DNA from: Cornus controversa
Lineage: Eukaryota; Streptophyta; Magnoliopsida; Cornales; Cornaceae
NCBI GenBank assembly: GCA_026545225.1
Contig: CM048848.1
Span: 14,364,853 to 14,428,852, forward strand
Length of the DNA: 64,000 nucleotides
Reading direction: 5' to 3'
Shown: one piece after another, positions 36,501 to 48,500 of the stretch
Layout: the number at the start of each line of letters is the position of its first letter
How positions within the stretch are numbered: position 1 is the first letter of the stretch
Notes under the pieces: generated by a model
Told to the model about the DNA's origin: nothing
Seen by the model: only the letters and a program-made list of their open reading frames with translations
The model's database searches: none
Position numbers and translations under genes: made by a program

Positions 36501-39500
36501 GCCAAGTCATCCGTGAATAGTCATCAACAAAAGTAACAAAATATGAAAAACCTAAGGTGCTGGGATGACGGGCAGGACCCCAAATGTCAGTATGCACTAA
36601 TTCAAAAAGAGAAGACCGACGATTGTTAATACAGGAAGAAAAAGAAACCCTATGATGCTTGCCTAATTGACATGACTCACAGTCCAAAGTAGTGATAGAC
36701 TCAAGAAAAGGTAGTGCAAACTTCAAGTGCTGCAAAGAGGGATGACCCAATCGATAATGCCATTGGTTGGCAAAAACCCGAGAATGGAGAGCCATACTAC
36801 TAGTAAACGACCCACAATCCAGGTAGTAGAGGCCATTTTGTTCAAGACCGCCACCAATCGTCTTCTTCGTTTTGAGGTCCTGAAAAACACAAAAGGAAGG
36901 ATAAAAGGTCACTGAACAATTGAGTGTTTGAGTTAGTTTGCTCACAGATAACAAATTAAAAGGAAAATGAGGAACCAGTTGCACAGAAGATAATGAAATA
37001 GAAGAAGTGGGTCGAATTGTTCCTTAACCAATAATAGGACGAGTTCTACCATCGGCTAAAGTAACAGAAGATGTGCAAGTATATTTGCGGAGGTGAGAAA
37101 ATGAAGATTCATTACCGGTCAGATGGGTAGATGCCCCAGAGTCAAAAACCCAAGGAGAGGAGGACGCCGGTAAGTGCGAAAAACAAGCTTTGTCACCTGA
37201 CTGGGCAAAGGTAGCAACACTATCATGGGACTTGTGTTGTGCCTGGTGAACCAAGGCACTAAACTCAGCATGTGACAATGTGACAAGATCACTAAGAGAT
37301 GAGCTGGGTTGTGAGATGGAAGCAATAGAGGCTGAATGATCAGAATGATCGTATGCACGAGATGGGTGAGAAGCAACAGTGTCAGATGAAATAACTGCTT
37401 GATTTGCCCATGTTGGTTTTCCATGAAGATCCCAACAGTACTCAATAGTATGATTGGTGCCATGACAGTGATCACAATGACGAGTATCGACACAGGCATT
37501 ACCACGACCGCGCCCACGCCTACCTCGCCTTTTATCACGACCACCATAACCGCGAGGATTACCCATATTGCTTCCAAAGCTACGGTTGCTACTGGAAGGA
37601 CCACGATCGCGGGAAAAATGAGGAGTAGAAGATGGAATTAGCATCGCTGAATGTTCTTTCCCAATGGATTTGGCCGGGGATGATTCAGCAACTCTAAGTA
37701 AGCGAGCATAAATGTTACCCAAAGAGGGGAGTCTGCCATCACCAGCAAGAATTTGATCTCGAATAGTCTGAAGACTAGTATCTAAACCAGCAAGAAAAAT
37801 GGAGACATGAAATTCCTCGCGTTGTCGTTTCTGAACCTCGAGATCAGTGGTCAGTGGATGATATTGATTCAATTCATCCAACAGGCCTTTGAAGGCACTG
37901 TAATATTCATCGATGCCTTGGCCTGACTGACGGAACAGAAACAAAGAGTAGATTCGGGAAATATTCTTATCCATCGAATAGGTTTCTTTAACTGCATCCC
38001 AGATTTCCTTTGCAGTATCAACAAACATAAAGTTGGCTGAAATGGAAGAGTCCATACTATGGCACAACCAGGACATGACCAGATAATTGTTAGCTTCCCA
38101 ATCAGCATATCCGGGATCGGTGATCGATGGAGGAGCATTAAAGATGAAATGTAATTTTCTTCTAGCCCCTAAGGAAATCTTTACAGCTTGGGCCCATAAC
38201 AAATAATTGGTGTTGCTGAGTTTCACTGTTGTAATTTGCGACCCAACAAGATCAATGGTGGCAGCTACAGAAGTCTTGACTTCCAAAGGGACTGTGATAG
38301 GAAGTTCGGCTATGACAACTTAGCCAAAATTGGACCGAGCAAAAAAATTTTGGTAGGTGGCCGAGAGAAAAAAAATTGCAGAGAGGTGGTAGCCAAAAAA
38401 AACTGGTTTTGGGATTTTTTTTTTATAAATAATGGGTCGACCCGAAAATACCTGGTGGGTCGGGTCTGGTCGGTTGTATATGGGCTTGGGTCGGATCAGC
38501 TGGGCTATCCCAACCTTGAATTACCTATTCGTGCACTGGATCGGGTTGATAACTTAGCCCAACCTAGTGTTACCTATTCGAGCAACCAAACACCCCTCTT
38601 CTTCAACCTTAAAAACACAGATTTTGAGTCATTGCTTGAGAAACAGTAGCACCAAACAGAACAGCGAGGAGTAACGACACCGGATCGACGAAGGAATCCG
38701 GCTTAGACAAAGATCACAGCGAGGAACAAAGGCGACGACCACTGCTTCAGATCAGAGCCGAAACCATCTCTGCTGATGGTGACCCACGAAGCAAAGGCGA
38801 CAACCACTGCTTCAGATCAGCTTCTGTTTCAGAAGGTTGTGCTTCATGCTCAGTTTCGGCGACGATGGATACCAGATACAGACATCGTTGCACTTGCAGG
38901 CCAAAGTGATCGAAGAACACTCTCTATGATCCCTCTAGATGGCAGCACCAGCACCGGCAGCAAGGGTAAAGGACTGACGCTTTGATACCATGTAGAACTG
39001 AAGCTAGAGAGAGAGGTTGAAGATGTATTTTGTATATATCATTTTGTAAAAATGGGTACCATATCCCATATATCTGTACAAGGAAATGTAAAAGGACAAT
39101 ATTACCCCTGTGGGTGAAATTACAAATATACCCTAATAAATATATATTCTAACAAGATCCAAGTAGTTCGATCTATGAGAACATTAGAACAAAAAATGTA
39201 CCAGCTTATGCATATATATATATATATATATATGTATTTGTAGAGAGAGAAAGTGGGTGAGTAGTGGACTGAGCCCATAGATGAAAAGAAAGAGCATGAA
39301 GATGGAGGAGGTGAGGGTTATGACGCCGCCGTAGAGGGTTCTATTGTAGAAATCCTCATTGATCTTACTAATTGTCCAAGCTCCGAAGCTTGTTGATTAA
39401 GTGTCCATCTCGTCTCCAATATGTCACGCCCCACAGTTAGAAGCTATGCCACACAGTCGCCACGCGCGTGCGCAACAGGACGATGACATAAGAGTCTGCA

Positions 39501-42500
39501 TGGAGGAAGCTTCCGGAACATTCTAGACTTTTCTACACAAGTGTGGATTCTTCCGGAACATTCTAGACTTTTCTACACAAGTGTGGATTCTTCCGGAATT
39601 CTCTAGAATTGTGTGGAACATTCTAGAATTGTGTGGAACTCTCTAGACTTGTGTGGAGTTCTCTAGTATTTTCTAGAACTTTCTAGATTTATATGGAGTA
39701 TTCTAGAATTGTATAGGACACTCTAGAATTGTATAGAAGTTTCTAGAGATGTCTAGCATTGTAGAGATATTTTTATGGAGCTTTCTAGAAACCTATTCTA
39801 GAATTCTCCTAACCATTAGATTGTTGACACTTGTACATATCCTAGCCATTCATTGTAAGGCCAAGTGCCTATATAAGGAGGTGGGAGTTCATTTGCTCCT
39901 CACCCAAGCTACCAAGCTTTGTAAGAGTTTTCAAGTGCAATACAAGTTCTCTACATTCTCTCAAACTCTCTCTTGCTCACTTTGTCTAACTTCTCTTTCT
40001 TCATTTGTCTAGCCTTAGTCTTTACTAAGCTAGCAATTCGGATAGGCTGACTTAGTACTTCAAGGGCGCTTGAAAGTGTCTAAGGCCGCACGGGTGCTTA
40101 GGAAACTCTAAGTCCGTGACAGTTGGTATCAGAGCTAAGGTTGCGAGGCGTCGCAATACTTGTACGGAGGAAGCTATGGCGGAATTTCACATCACTACCA
40201 ATGATGAGCAAGAACGTGGTAAGGAGGAGCAACGCTCTCATACGGATGTGAGGCAACAGGCTAGATCGAAGGATTTCATTGCGGGCATTGACGCAAGGTT
40301 GGCAGAAGTGGAGACTTTCATAACCAACCTGGGCACAAGGATGGAGGGTACTTTTGCAATTTATAAATTTTTATTAAGGATAAAATGGTCTTTGGGTTTA
40401 GTATATTGACATTATACTAATTTTAAGTGAATGACATCAGTGATTTCCGTTATTGACTAGCGGTAACTATTAAAAAGGGAGGTCCTTGTAACAAGGTTTC
40501 GTTTTTAGGGGAGGTTAGTGCAATTTTGAAAACTATAGGGGAGGTCCGTGTAATTAAGGCTTACCTCAGGGGAGGTCAGTGTAATTTACCTTATATAATA
40601 TATACATATTACTAAAATATTTTTATCAGTATTTTCTTCTTCCCTGTCTATATTGTCTCTCTTTATTGTTTTTTTTTCTTTAATAAAAAGTCATTTTCTA
40701 ATGCTATAATATATAATATATACACATTTCTAAAATATTTTTATCATTATTTTCTTCTTTTCTCTCTCTATATTGTCTCTCTTTATTGTTTTTTTTCTTT
40801 AATAAAAGGTCAAATACCTACTATCTAAATGTACCAAATAGACATTTAAGTTCCAAAACCACGTTCTATGCTACCCATTGGTGGCTTCTACAAGCACACA
40901 TGTACTGTAATTCACAGACTAAAATTGCTTTTACCGCACTAATACCTATGCCTATATAGGCATGGGTCCAACGAAAATATCATTGTGATATACATAGGCT
41001 GAAAATCAATAATTGTCACCCCGATTTTCAACACTCGGTTGAGAGCAAGGGATATGGGGGTGAACTACGAAACCTCAACTGGTTCACACACTCGAACCCT
41101 TCGATCCCAAGACTAAATTTAATATATGTCACGCCCTGAATTTTCATACCCAAAATGGCACAAAAACTCAAGGGTGAAGAAGTGAAACATCACATCTTAA
41201 CATACAACACAACATAACCTTAACATATATAAATATCAACTAACACATGGAGTACTTATTAAGTGAACACATACTCTATTTATACATAGTTAGTACTTAT
41301 CAAGTGAACACATACTCTATTTATACATAGTTGTTCTTGTCCAAAACCAACATTCAAGGCACAGATGTCTATATACAATATCTCAAAATAAAAGTCTCCT
41401 TATACATGTCTAAATGCACCATGTCCACATCTCGGACGTGTATAACACAAAATAACCAAAAGGAGTTATTCTAAACTCTAAATCCAACTCATGGTTGGTT
41501 ACCCTCGGCGACCTCCGTGCCATTTTTTGAAATTGTTAATGTAGGTAAGCAAAGTCAACGGCTCATGGTCATATGTTGTGCAATCTACTCAAGTCCTCAC
41601 ATTTCATATTAATACATAAATCAATCATAATGCATAGCATAGCTACGTGTCATGCTCCCTAGCATTATATTCAACACCCCAATTGTTCATTCACATGACA
41701 TACATGTCGATACATATGACAATTCATAAGGCTCAATCTAATTCCATGCATTAATGCACAACTTTATCATACATATAACATATGACAAAAACAAAATAAT
41801 TCGAACAGAGTCCAACACAAAATCACATTGTTCTTGGAATTGTGCTCACACTCACACACCCAAATCAGATACGTGCCAAAGCCCTATACCCCATGTTTAT
41901 AGTTATTTTTGGGCTACTAACCCACAAGTAACCAACCTTCTTGTACAAGTTTGAGGTCTTTCAACTCCGGAGGATCTATTCCCCCTCTACTTTGTACATA
42001 AGTCTTTTCTGAGATACCATTCCATACACCCCAAACATGTCACATTTAGCATATATACACGCAAGTCCTCGATGCATAAGCACTCATTTCATCTCCTAGG
42101 TTCAATTCCTAGCATGTCATGCAATGAACCGTTAATGACATATTCAAAATCCATTTATTTTAAAACAATTCACATTAAACCCTAAACTTAACACATGACA
42201 CCACATCACTAGAAATCCCACATAACCTCATATATGCCAAATATTTATCACATATGGCCTATAATCACAAGGCATGCATTCTACATCACAATTTTAGTCA
42301 TTTTCATCAAAGAAAAGAAAAAAACAGCAACATAATTTCTCGGATGTTCAACAATAATATGAAAACCTAACATTTTATGCATATAATATGAAATCAAGCT
42401 TGAATTGAAAGACACAACACACACACCCCCTACCTTAAGAGATTAAATCTCTAACACCCCTCAAATTCAGCAACTCAAAAATCACCCAAACCTATCTTTG

Positions 42501-45500
42501 TTCAGTTCAAAACGACGCCCTCGCCACCTAGAACAAACTTCCCTTCACCAGTACCTTTCAAATCTCACCCTAAAGCCTCCAAAACTTAGAGAAAGGAGAT
42601 TCCTAGCTGTTTGTAAAGATAGAATGGCTGGACATATCTGAGTTATGATATTTATAAGCCCTAGGGCGTAAAATGACTAAAATGCCCTAGTTCACTTAAC
42701 GTACTTCCCGACCTCCGTTTTCGAATCTGAAAGCGGCTATGGTCTCGAAATCAATTCTACATCCCTTCTAACACTCTATTTGGTCTAAAACAAGAAACAA
42801 AATTTTTCAAAAAAATCTCGGGTTTCCTTGGCCCCACCAACCCAAAAATTTCAAATTGAGCCAAATGGCTTAGAAAACCCCCCGAACCTTTAAACAAGTC
42901 CTTACATATATAAATCACATTTAAAACATACACAAATATATTTGTCATCCTATTTCAGAAAATAAATAAATAAAAGAAAATTTTGGATATCTACAATATA
43001 TGTCCAAACTATCAAGATGGGGCCAAGCCCATTAGAAAGAGGATTTAAGATCACTCAATTTCAAAGGAAGCTATACTCAAATTCGTTTCAAAATGAATGA
43101 CCTAAGTCCGTTTTAACTCATGTTGTGAACAATACTTTTGATTAATCAAAGAGGTACTTTCGATTAATCGAAGCTATGATTAGTCGAAGTTCTATTGAAA
43201 CTTCAATCGTAACATACGGGTTTCGGAATCCAATTTCACTCAATTTCTACGATTAATCGAACATGGGCCTTCGATTAATGGTTCGATTAATAGAAGATGG
43301 GTTTGCGATTAATCGAAGCCCCTTTTGGTAGAAATTCCTGTGAAGTCCTATTTTCCACATACAACCTCATACATTCAAAACATCTAAATACACGCACGGA
43401 AGCATTTGAAATCACAAACATAACTCTATTACATCATAATCATCGGACTGAATCCGAAAAATGCATACATTGTCAAGTTTCTCAAAAGAAGAACCAATGT
43501 ATCAAGTACATGTCCAACATCCATATTACAATTCTCAAAAGGTGTCAACATGACACATACATAATTAGATACTCAAAACGCCAAAAATACTATCGAGTAC
43601 TCCTCGTAGGTACTCAAGTCCCGTTCATCGCCGGTGCCTTATCTATAAAAAGTTTGGGAGGAGAGGGGTATGCAAACAAATAGCTCAGTACGAATGCCCC
43701 AACCCACCTAGGCATCAACCCAACACCGACCTACATGATATACAATCAATCATGATGTCGCTATTCTAGATGATATGTTCAACACTTGTATATCAAACCA
43801 ATTCAATGCAATACATATATGCATTTAAAAACATTCATCATGCTTAACAGTTAAACACATAAGTATCTTTAGATTTACATCTTTCTCGGTCATAATTCGA
43901 TACATAGACATTATTGGTCAACTTCGATGACACTCGTATGATTGGACAACTCCGAAGATCATACATTCTTGGCAATATGTTGGTCTTGCATTGTGATTGG
44001 ACAATTCCGACGATCACATGAATTTGGACTACTCTAATTTTTAGGCATTAACATTGGCATGATTGGACAACTCCGTCGGTCACACCTTAGTGGATAATTT
44101 ACCACTTCCATAACATGGTTGGACAACTCTGAACCCCATGTATGGCTCACTTGGACAATTCTTCGATATATACATATATATGCACATTAGACACATAACA
44201 CATAACATATTTCTCATGCTCTCCTACATACATTCATGCTTTACATCATTTCTAGCATGCACCATAACCTCACATATCACATATATACACCTATATGCTC
44301 ACATTCCTACATATACTCCATACATGTATACAAAGTCGCATATATCAATCATATGCTCATAAATTTACAACCATCATATATCACAATATGAACAACCTTA
44401 GCATGCATTAAATCATAATGAAAGAGAGGAGATCATCATATACCACAATATTAGCATTCCAATCATGCTAACTCAACAATACACTTTCAAACTCACCATA
44501 ACCCTATAAATCGATGACAAAGAGAGAAGAAACACTCCTACCTCAAGATTGAAGCTAATCTAGCTAAAACCCTAGAATCCTCCAAGCTTCAACTTCTTCA
44601 AAATCTGATTTGTTCAGTTCAAATTGAAGTCTTTAACCCATAGAACACTTTGTCTTTCTTCAGGAACTTCCAAATCCAAGTCTAAAGCTTCCGAAATGTC
44701 AAGAGAAGGAGAAGAGATAAAGAGGAGGGAAAGTGATGTAGTAGCTGACTGTTTTGGCCTGTGAGAAATGAAGAGAAATCCCAGCCACTTGATATTTATA
44801 ATAACTACGTCGTAAAAATACCAAAATGCTACCAAGCCACTTAACGTACCCCCCTGACCTCCGTTTTCGATTTCGAAAATGGCTACGGCTCCAAATTCAC
44901 TTCCTTAACTCTTTTAACATTTTATTTGGTTTAAAACCAAAAATAAGGTTTTTTTGGAAAATATCCAATTTTTTCGGGCCCATCTGACCAGTGACCTGAT
45001 CCCCGCCAACTCGAAAATCTCAAAATGAACCAAATGACTCAAAAACATTCCCGAACCTCTAAACAAGTCCCCAAACATTCATTTCATGTTTATAATGCAT
45101 GTAACATCATTTTACATCATTTATATGGAAATAAATAAATAAAAGGGAAATCGGTCAAAATTGGACCTGGTCTCTATAGTGACGGAGCTACAATTTTATT
45201 TTAGTTGGGGCAATTTTGAAGACTAATATGATAATTTTTTAACAAAATAATAGATAAAAGAACTTAATATTGGTTGATAAATTTTAAATTTAATACATAT
45301 ACATTTGTGATTGACGATTTTCAATATTAAGCAAGAGTGTCATACAAATTCAAGAGAAATATTATGTATATTTTAAATAATACAATTATATAAACCAATC
45401 AAATTCACAAAGACTCAAGGTACATGATGGGCATGTTCTATCAATTAACTCGGAAGCAAGGTTAACTGAAGAGGGCTTAGCTGCTAACTGTTGTACCAAT

Positions 45501-48500
45501 CAAGCACTTACAGACAGAGTCGTATAATCTATTTAGACCGAGAAGGGGGGGGGGGGTGAATAGGTTTTATGAATATTATGGATAAATTTTGAACATTTTT
45601 AAATTCCTTTTGAAATTGTTCAACTCTAATCTCAATTTACCTATTTGATTGCTTTTGATTTATACTTGTGAAAATAATTATCATACATAAATTCCCAATT
45701 CACAAATATAAAGAGAGCAATATGCAAATAAAGACAAAGTAAAGAGAGAATGAGAGATAACTGATATACGTAGAAAAACCCCTCAATCGAGAGTAAAAAG
45801 CCACGGGAGCCTCAGCAAGGCAAGAACCAATTCTCTACGAAGAAATTGATGTAAATCCTAAGTGTACACAGTCTTTCGACAACGATTCAACAATATACTC
45901 GTGAATTCTTAGTTGATCTCTAGACGTAGAAGACACCAAACCCAATAGTACACTAGTGGATCTTCCAGAAGCTCTTCTAACCTATCTACGACAGCTTCAG
46001 TACACTCGAAACTCTACTTCTTCACAATTCTCCACTTCTTGCAACTCCACCTTTCCTTGTATTCGGTGAAGTAGAATCTGGCCTTTTTCAGAGATACTCA
46101 ATCATCTAAGTATATGTAATATGGTTCTTAAATTGAATATATATAAACAAATTTACCCAAGAGTGTATATGTATGACAATGAAGATCCCACTCTCAAGTT
46201 ATGAATCTCTAACACAAGATGTGTATGATCAAACCGTAAGAGATTCACAAACTTCTCTCTCTAATTATGTATATGTAAATGCAAACCCTAAGAGATGAGA
46301 AGCGTGGGTGAAAAGAACTCTTTCTCTAACTGTATATATGTATATATGAAGATCTTAAGAGAAAAAAGACACGCGAAAGCTTCAAAGAAAAATAATCAAT
46401 TGTGTTACCCACACAATGACTCTCTCACCCAATTTGATGTATTGATGATGTGCACATATATGCACTCTCATACATATATATGAACTTGAGCTAAACTCAT
46501 ATTTATAGATAAACAACATGCTTACCAAGTTTTAGGTCATTTAGAAAGTAAAACTCAGTTTAGGAAAGCAAATCCTGTACTAACGTATTTTCGATCGAAG
46601 TGGCCAGAACTTCGATCGATCGAAGCTGGATGTCAAAAATCCTAACTCTCTGTGATTGAAGCCATACGATTTTGTGATCGACTGAACAATCGACCGAAGA
46701 TAAAATTCAGAAATTCTTAACTTCGATTGAAGCCCCATAATTTGTGATCGATCGAAGTTGAAACTCAGCAAACTTGGACTTTAATTGAAGCCTTAGAATT
46801 TTTGATCAATCAAAATATCAATCGAAAATTTCTGAAATTGCACAAACATAAATTCTTGAAAGGTCTTGACATAAAGCACATGTATTGGTCTAAATAAGAT
46901 AGGACACGTTTTCCTAGATTCAAAATACACATGTGCATGCATAACAAGTCACATACATGCTTATATACATTTTTCCAAAACACGTTTTAGGAAAATAACA
47001 TTTTTAGCTCAAAAAATATATGAAATCTTTCCTTGATGACTAAGGACAAAATATATGTATATATGAGAAAGTTTAAGACTCATATTTAGGTATATATAAT
47101 TATATATATGTAATACATGGTCCTTAAATTCTTATAAAAACAATTAATTCCTTAATGCATAAACAATAGATTAGTCTAAGTATTGATACTCAGTAACTTA
47201 GTAAACTAAACTTATAAGCAAATTCTAGAAACTTATACGTCTTTATAGAAAAGTTCTAAAAACTTCACATATAATTTAACCATATAATAAACATATTTTC
47301 TTAATGCACAAGAAATATATATATATATAAGAAAGCTCCAGAAACTCAATTATATATATATATAATCAGTGTTCAATATATATTCCTATATAAATATAAG
47401 AAGATTGTCACGCCCCTAATTCCCATACCGATAACGACACAGGAAGCAGGGGTGTATGGTTCACTTTGTCCCACAAGTCATCGCTAAACTTGCTAAAAAC
47501 CCATACATTTGCAATTCACAATGGTAAACCTATGCATTTCTTAAACATAATCCAAAAACATACATTGTATACATTCCTCAAGAGTTGCAAACTTGTCACG
47601 CATATAAACTACTCAATTCCAGAACTCTACTCCTTGTGTGATTGGAACTTGAAATTGAAACCTACACCATTGGATAGAGGATTCAAAAATACTCAATTTT
47701 AAAAAATTACCACACTCAATTCTGATCTAAAATGAAGACGCTGCACCCGATTGAAGTTTGGACACAATCGAAAATTTCGCACATGCAAAAATTTCGCACC
47801 AAATGTGTAAAACTTGAATTGAGCATCCAAATCGAGTTTTGATTTCTTTTTGAAATGTTTGAAAATTTGAGAATAACACAAAACGATATTTCATTAAGAA
47901 CAACCAAGTCATGCGAGAATAATTATCCACAAATGTCACAAAATAATGATATTTATTGATTGAAAAATGCTTAATTGGACCCCATACATCTGAATGAACC
48001 AAATGAAAAGGTCTCGAGACACGATTAGCAACTCTAGATTTGAAAGTCACACTTCAATGTTTATTAAGTTGACAAGCTTCACGAATCCAAATAACTATCT
48101 CATCGGATCTCAAGCCGCCATCTCACCTAAAACCAATTGGTGTCAAGGAGGGCAAACTTTAATCTTTTACAGGCTAACACGCATCCTGTTAAGAATGCCA
48201 CATGAATATCAGAATATGAGAGTGGTATCCAACAACAGACTAAGACTAGGAACCTGACGTGGCAAAACTTGAAGCGACGGGTGTCCAAGGCAACAATGCC
48301 ACTGGAATGGTGATAGAGAAGATTTAAATGCCATAGCAGAAGGCTCAAAATTGAAATAGTAGAGGCCACCAACTTCATGCCCCATACCAATCTTATTCGT
48401 TGTCTTGGGAGCTTGAAAGACACAACAATGAGGATAAAATAGAGCAGAACACTTTAGTGATTTAGTAAGCTTGGTAATAGACATCAAGATAAAGGGAGAC

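Larger units (their letters stand above)
33900..39154 (-). mobile_element. Ty1/copia retrotransposon, full length, TSD AGATC
   Basis: LTRs at 33900-34064 and 38991-39154 (165 and 164 bp) differ by three transitions and one 1-bp indel. Perfect 5 bp duplications AGATC lie at 33895-33899 and 39155-39159. On the minus strand the 5' LTR ends CTACA and the primer site TGGTATCAAAGC (38990-38979) follows at once; the polypurine tract GAGGGGGAG (34065-34073) precedes the 3' LTR. The domain order gag, protease, integrase, RT, RNase H is that of copia. Stops break the polyprotein, so it is not autonomous. Confidence 0.95.
33511..40594. mobile_element. TIR DNA transposon (Mutator-like size TSD), interrupted by copia
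   Basis: Terminal inverted repeats of about 125 bp start AAGGTAAATTACACTGACCT at 33511 and on the minus strand at 40594. Each TIR holds internal repeats of ACACxGACCTCCCCT. Flanks give a 9 bp duplication with drift (ATATACAAT at 33502-33510, ATATAATAT at 40595-40603); the second half of the host tandem repeat at 40705-40722 shows the empty-site sequence. A 9 bp TSD suggests a Mutator-like family. No transposase is seen. The body holds the copia element 33900-39154 and a gypsy LTR/gag piece 39422-40345. Confidence 0.65.
41014..45178 (-). mobile_element. Older LTR of the hairpin family, split by a younger solo LTR
   Basis: The block begins TTGTCACCCCGATTTTCAA at 41014 and ends GGTCTCTATA at 45178, the worn forms of TGTCACGCC and TCTCTACA. 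Its two parts, 41014-41126 and 43001-45178, total about 2.3 kb once the insertion and its TSD are removed. It shares with 5852-9019 the subterminal block CTGACCTCCGTTTTCGATTT, a TATA-like ATTATAAATATC about 380 bases from the minus-strand start, the palindrome cluster and the hairpin array. No coding region or target duplication is clear. Confidence 0.65.
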
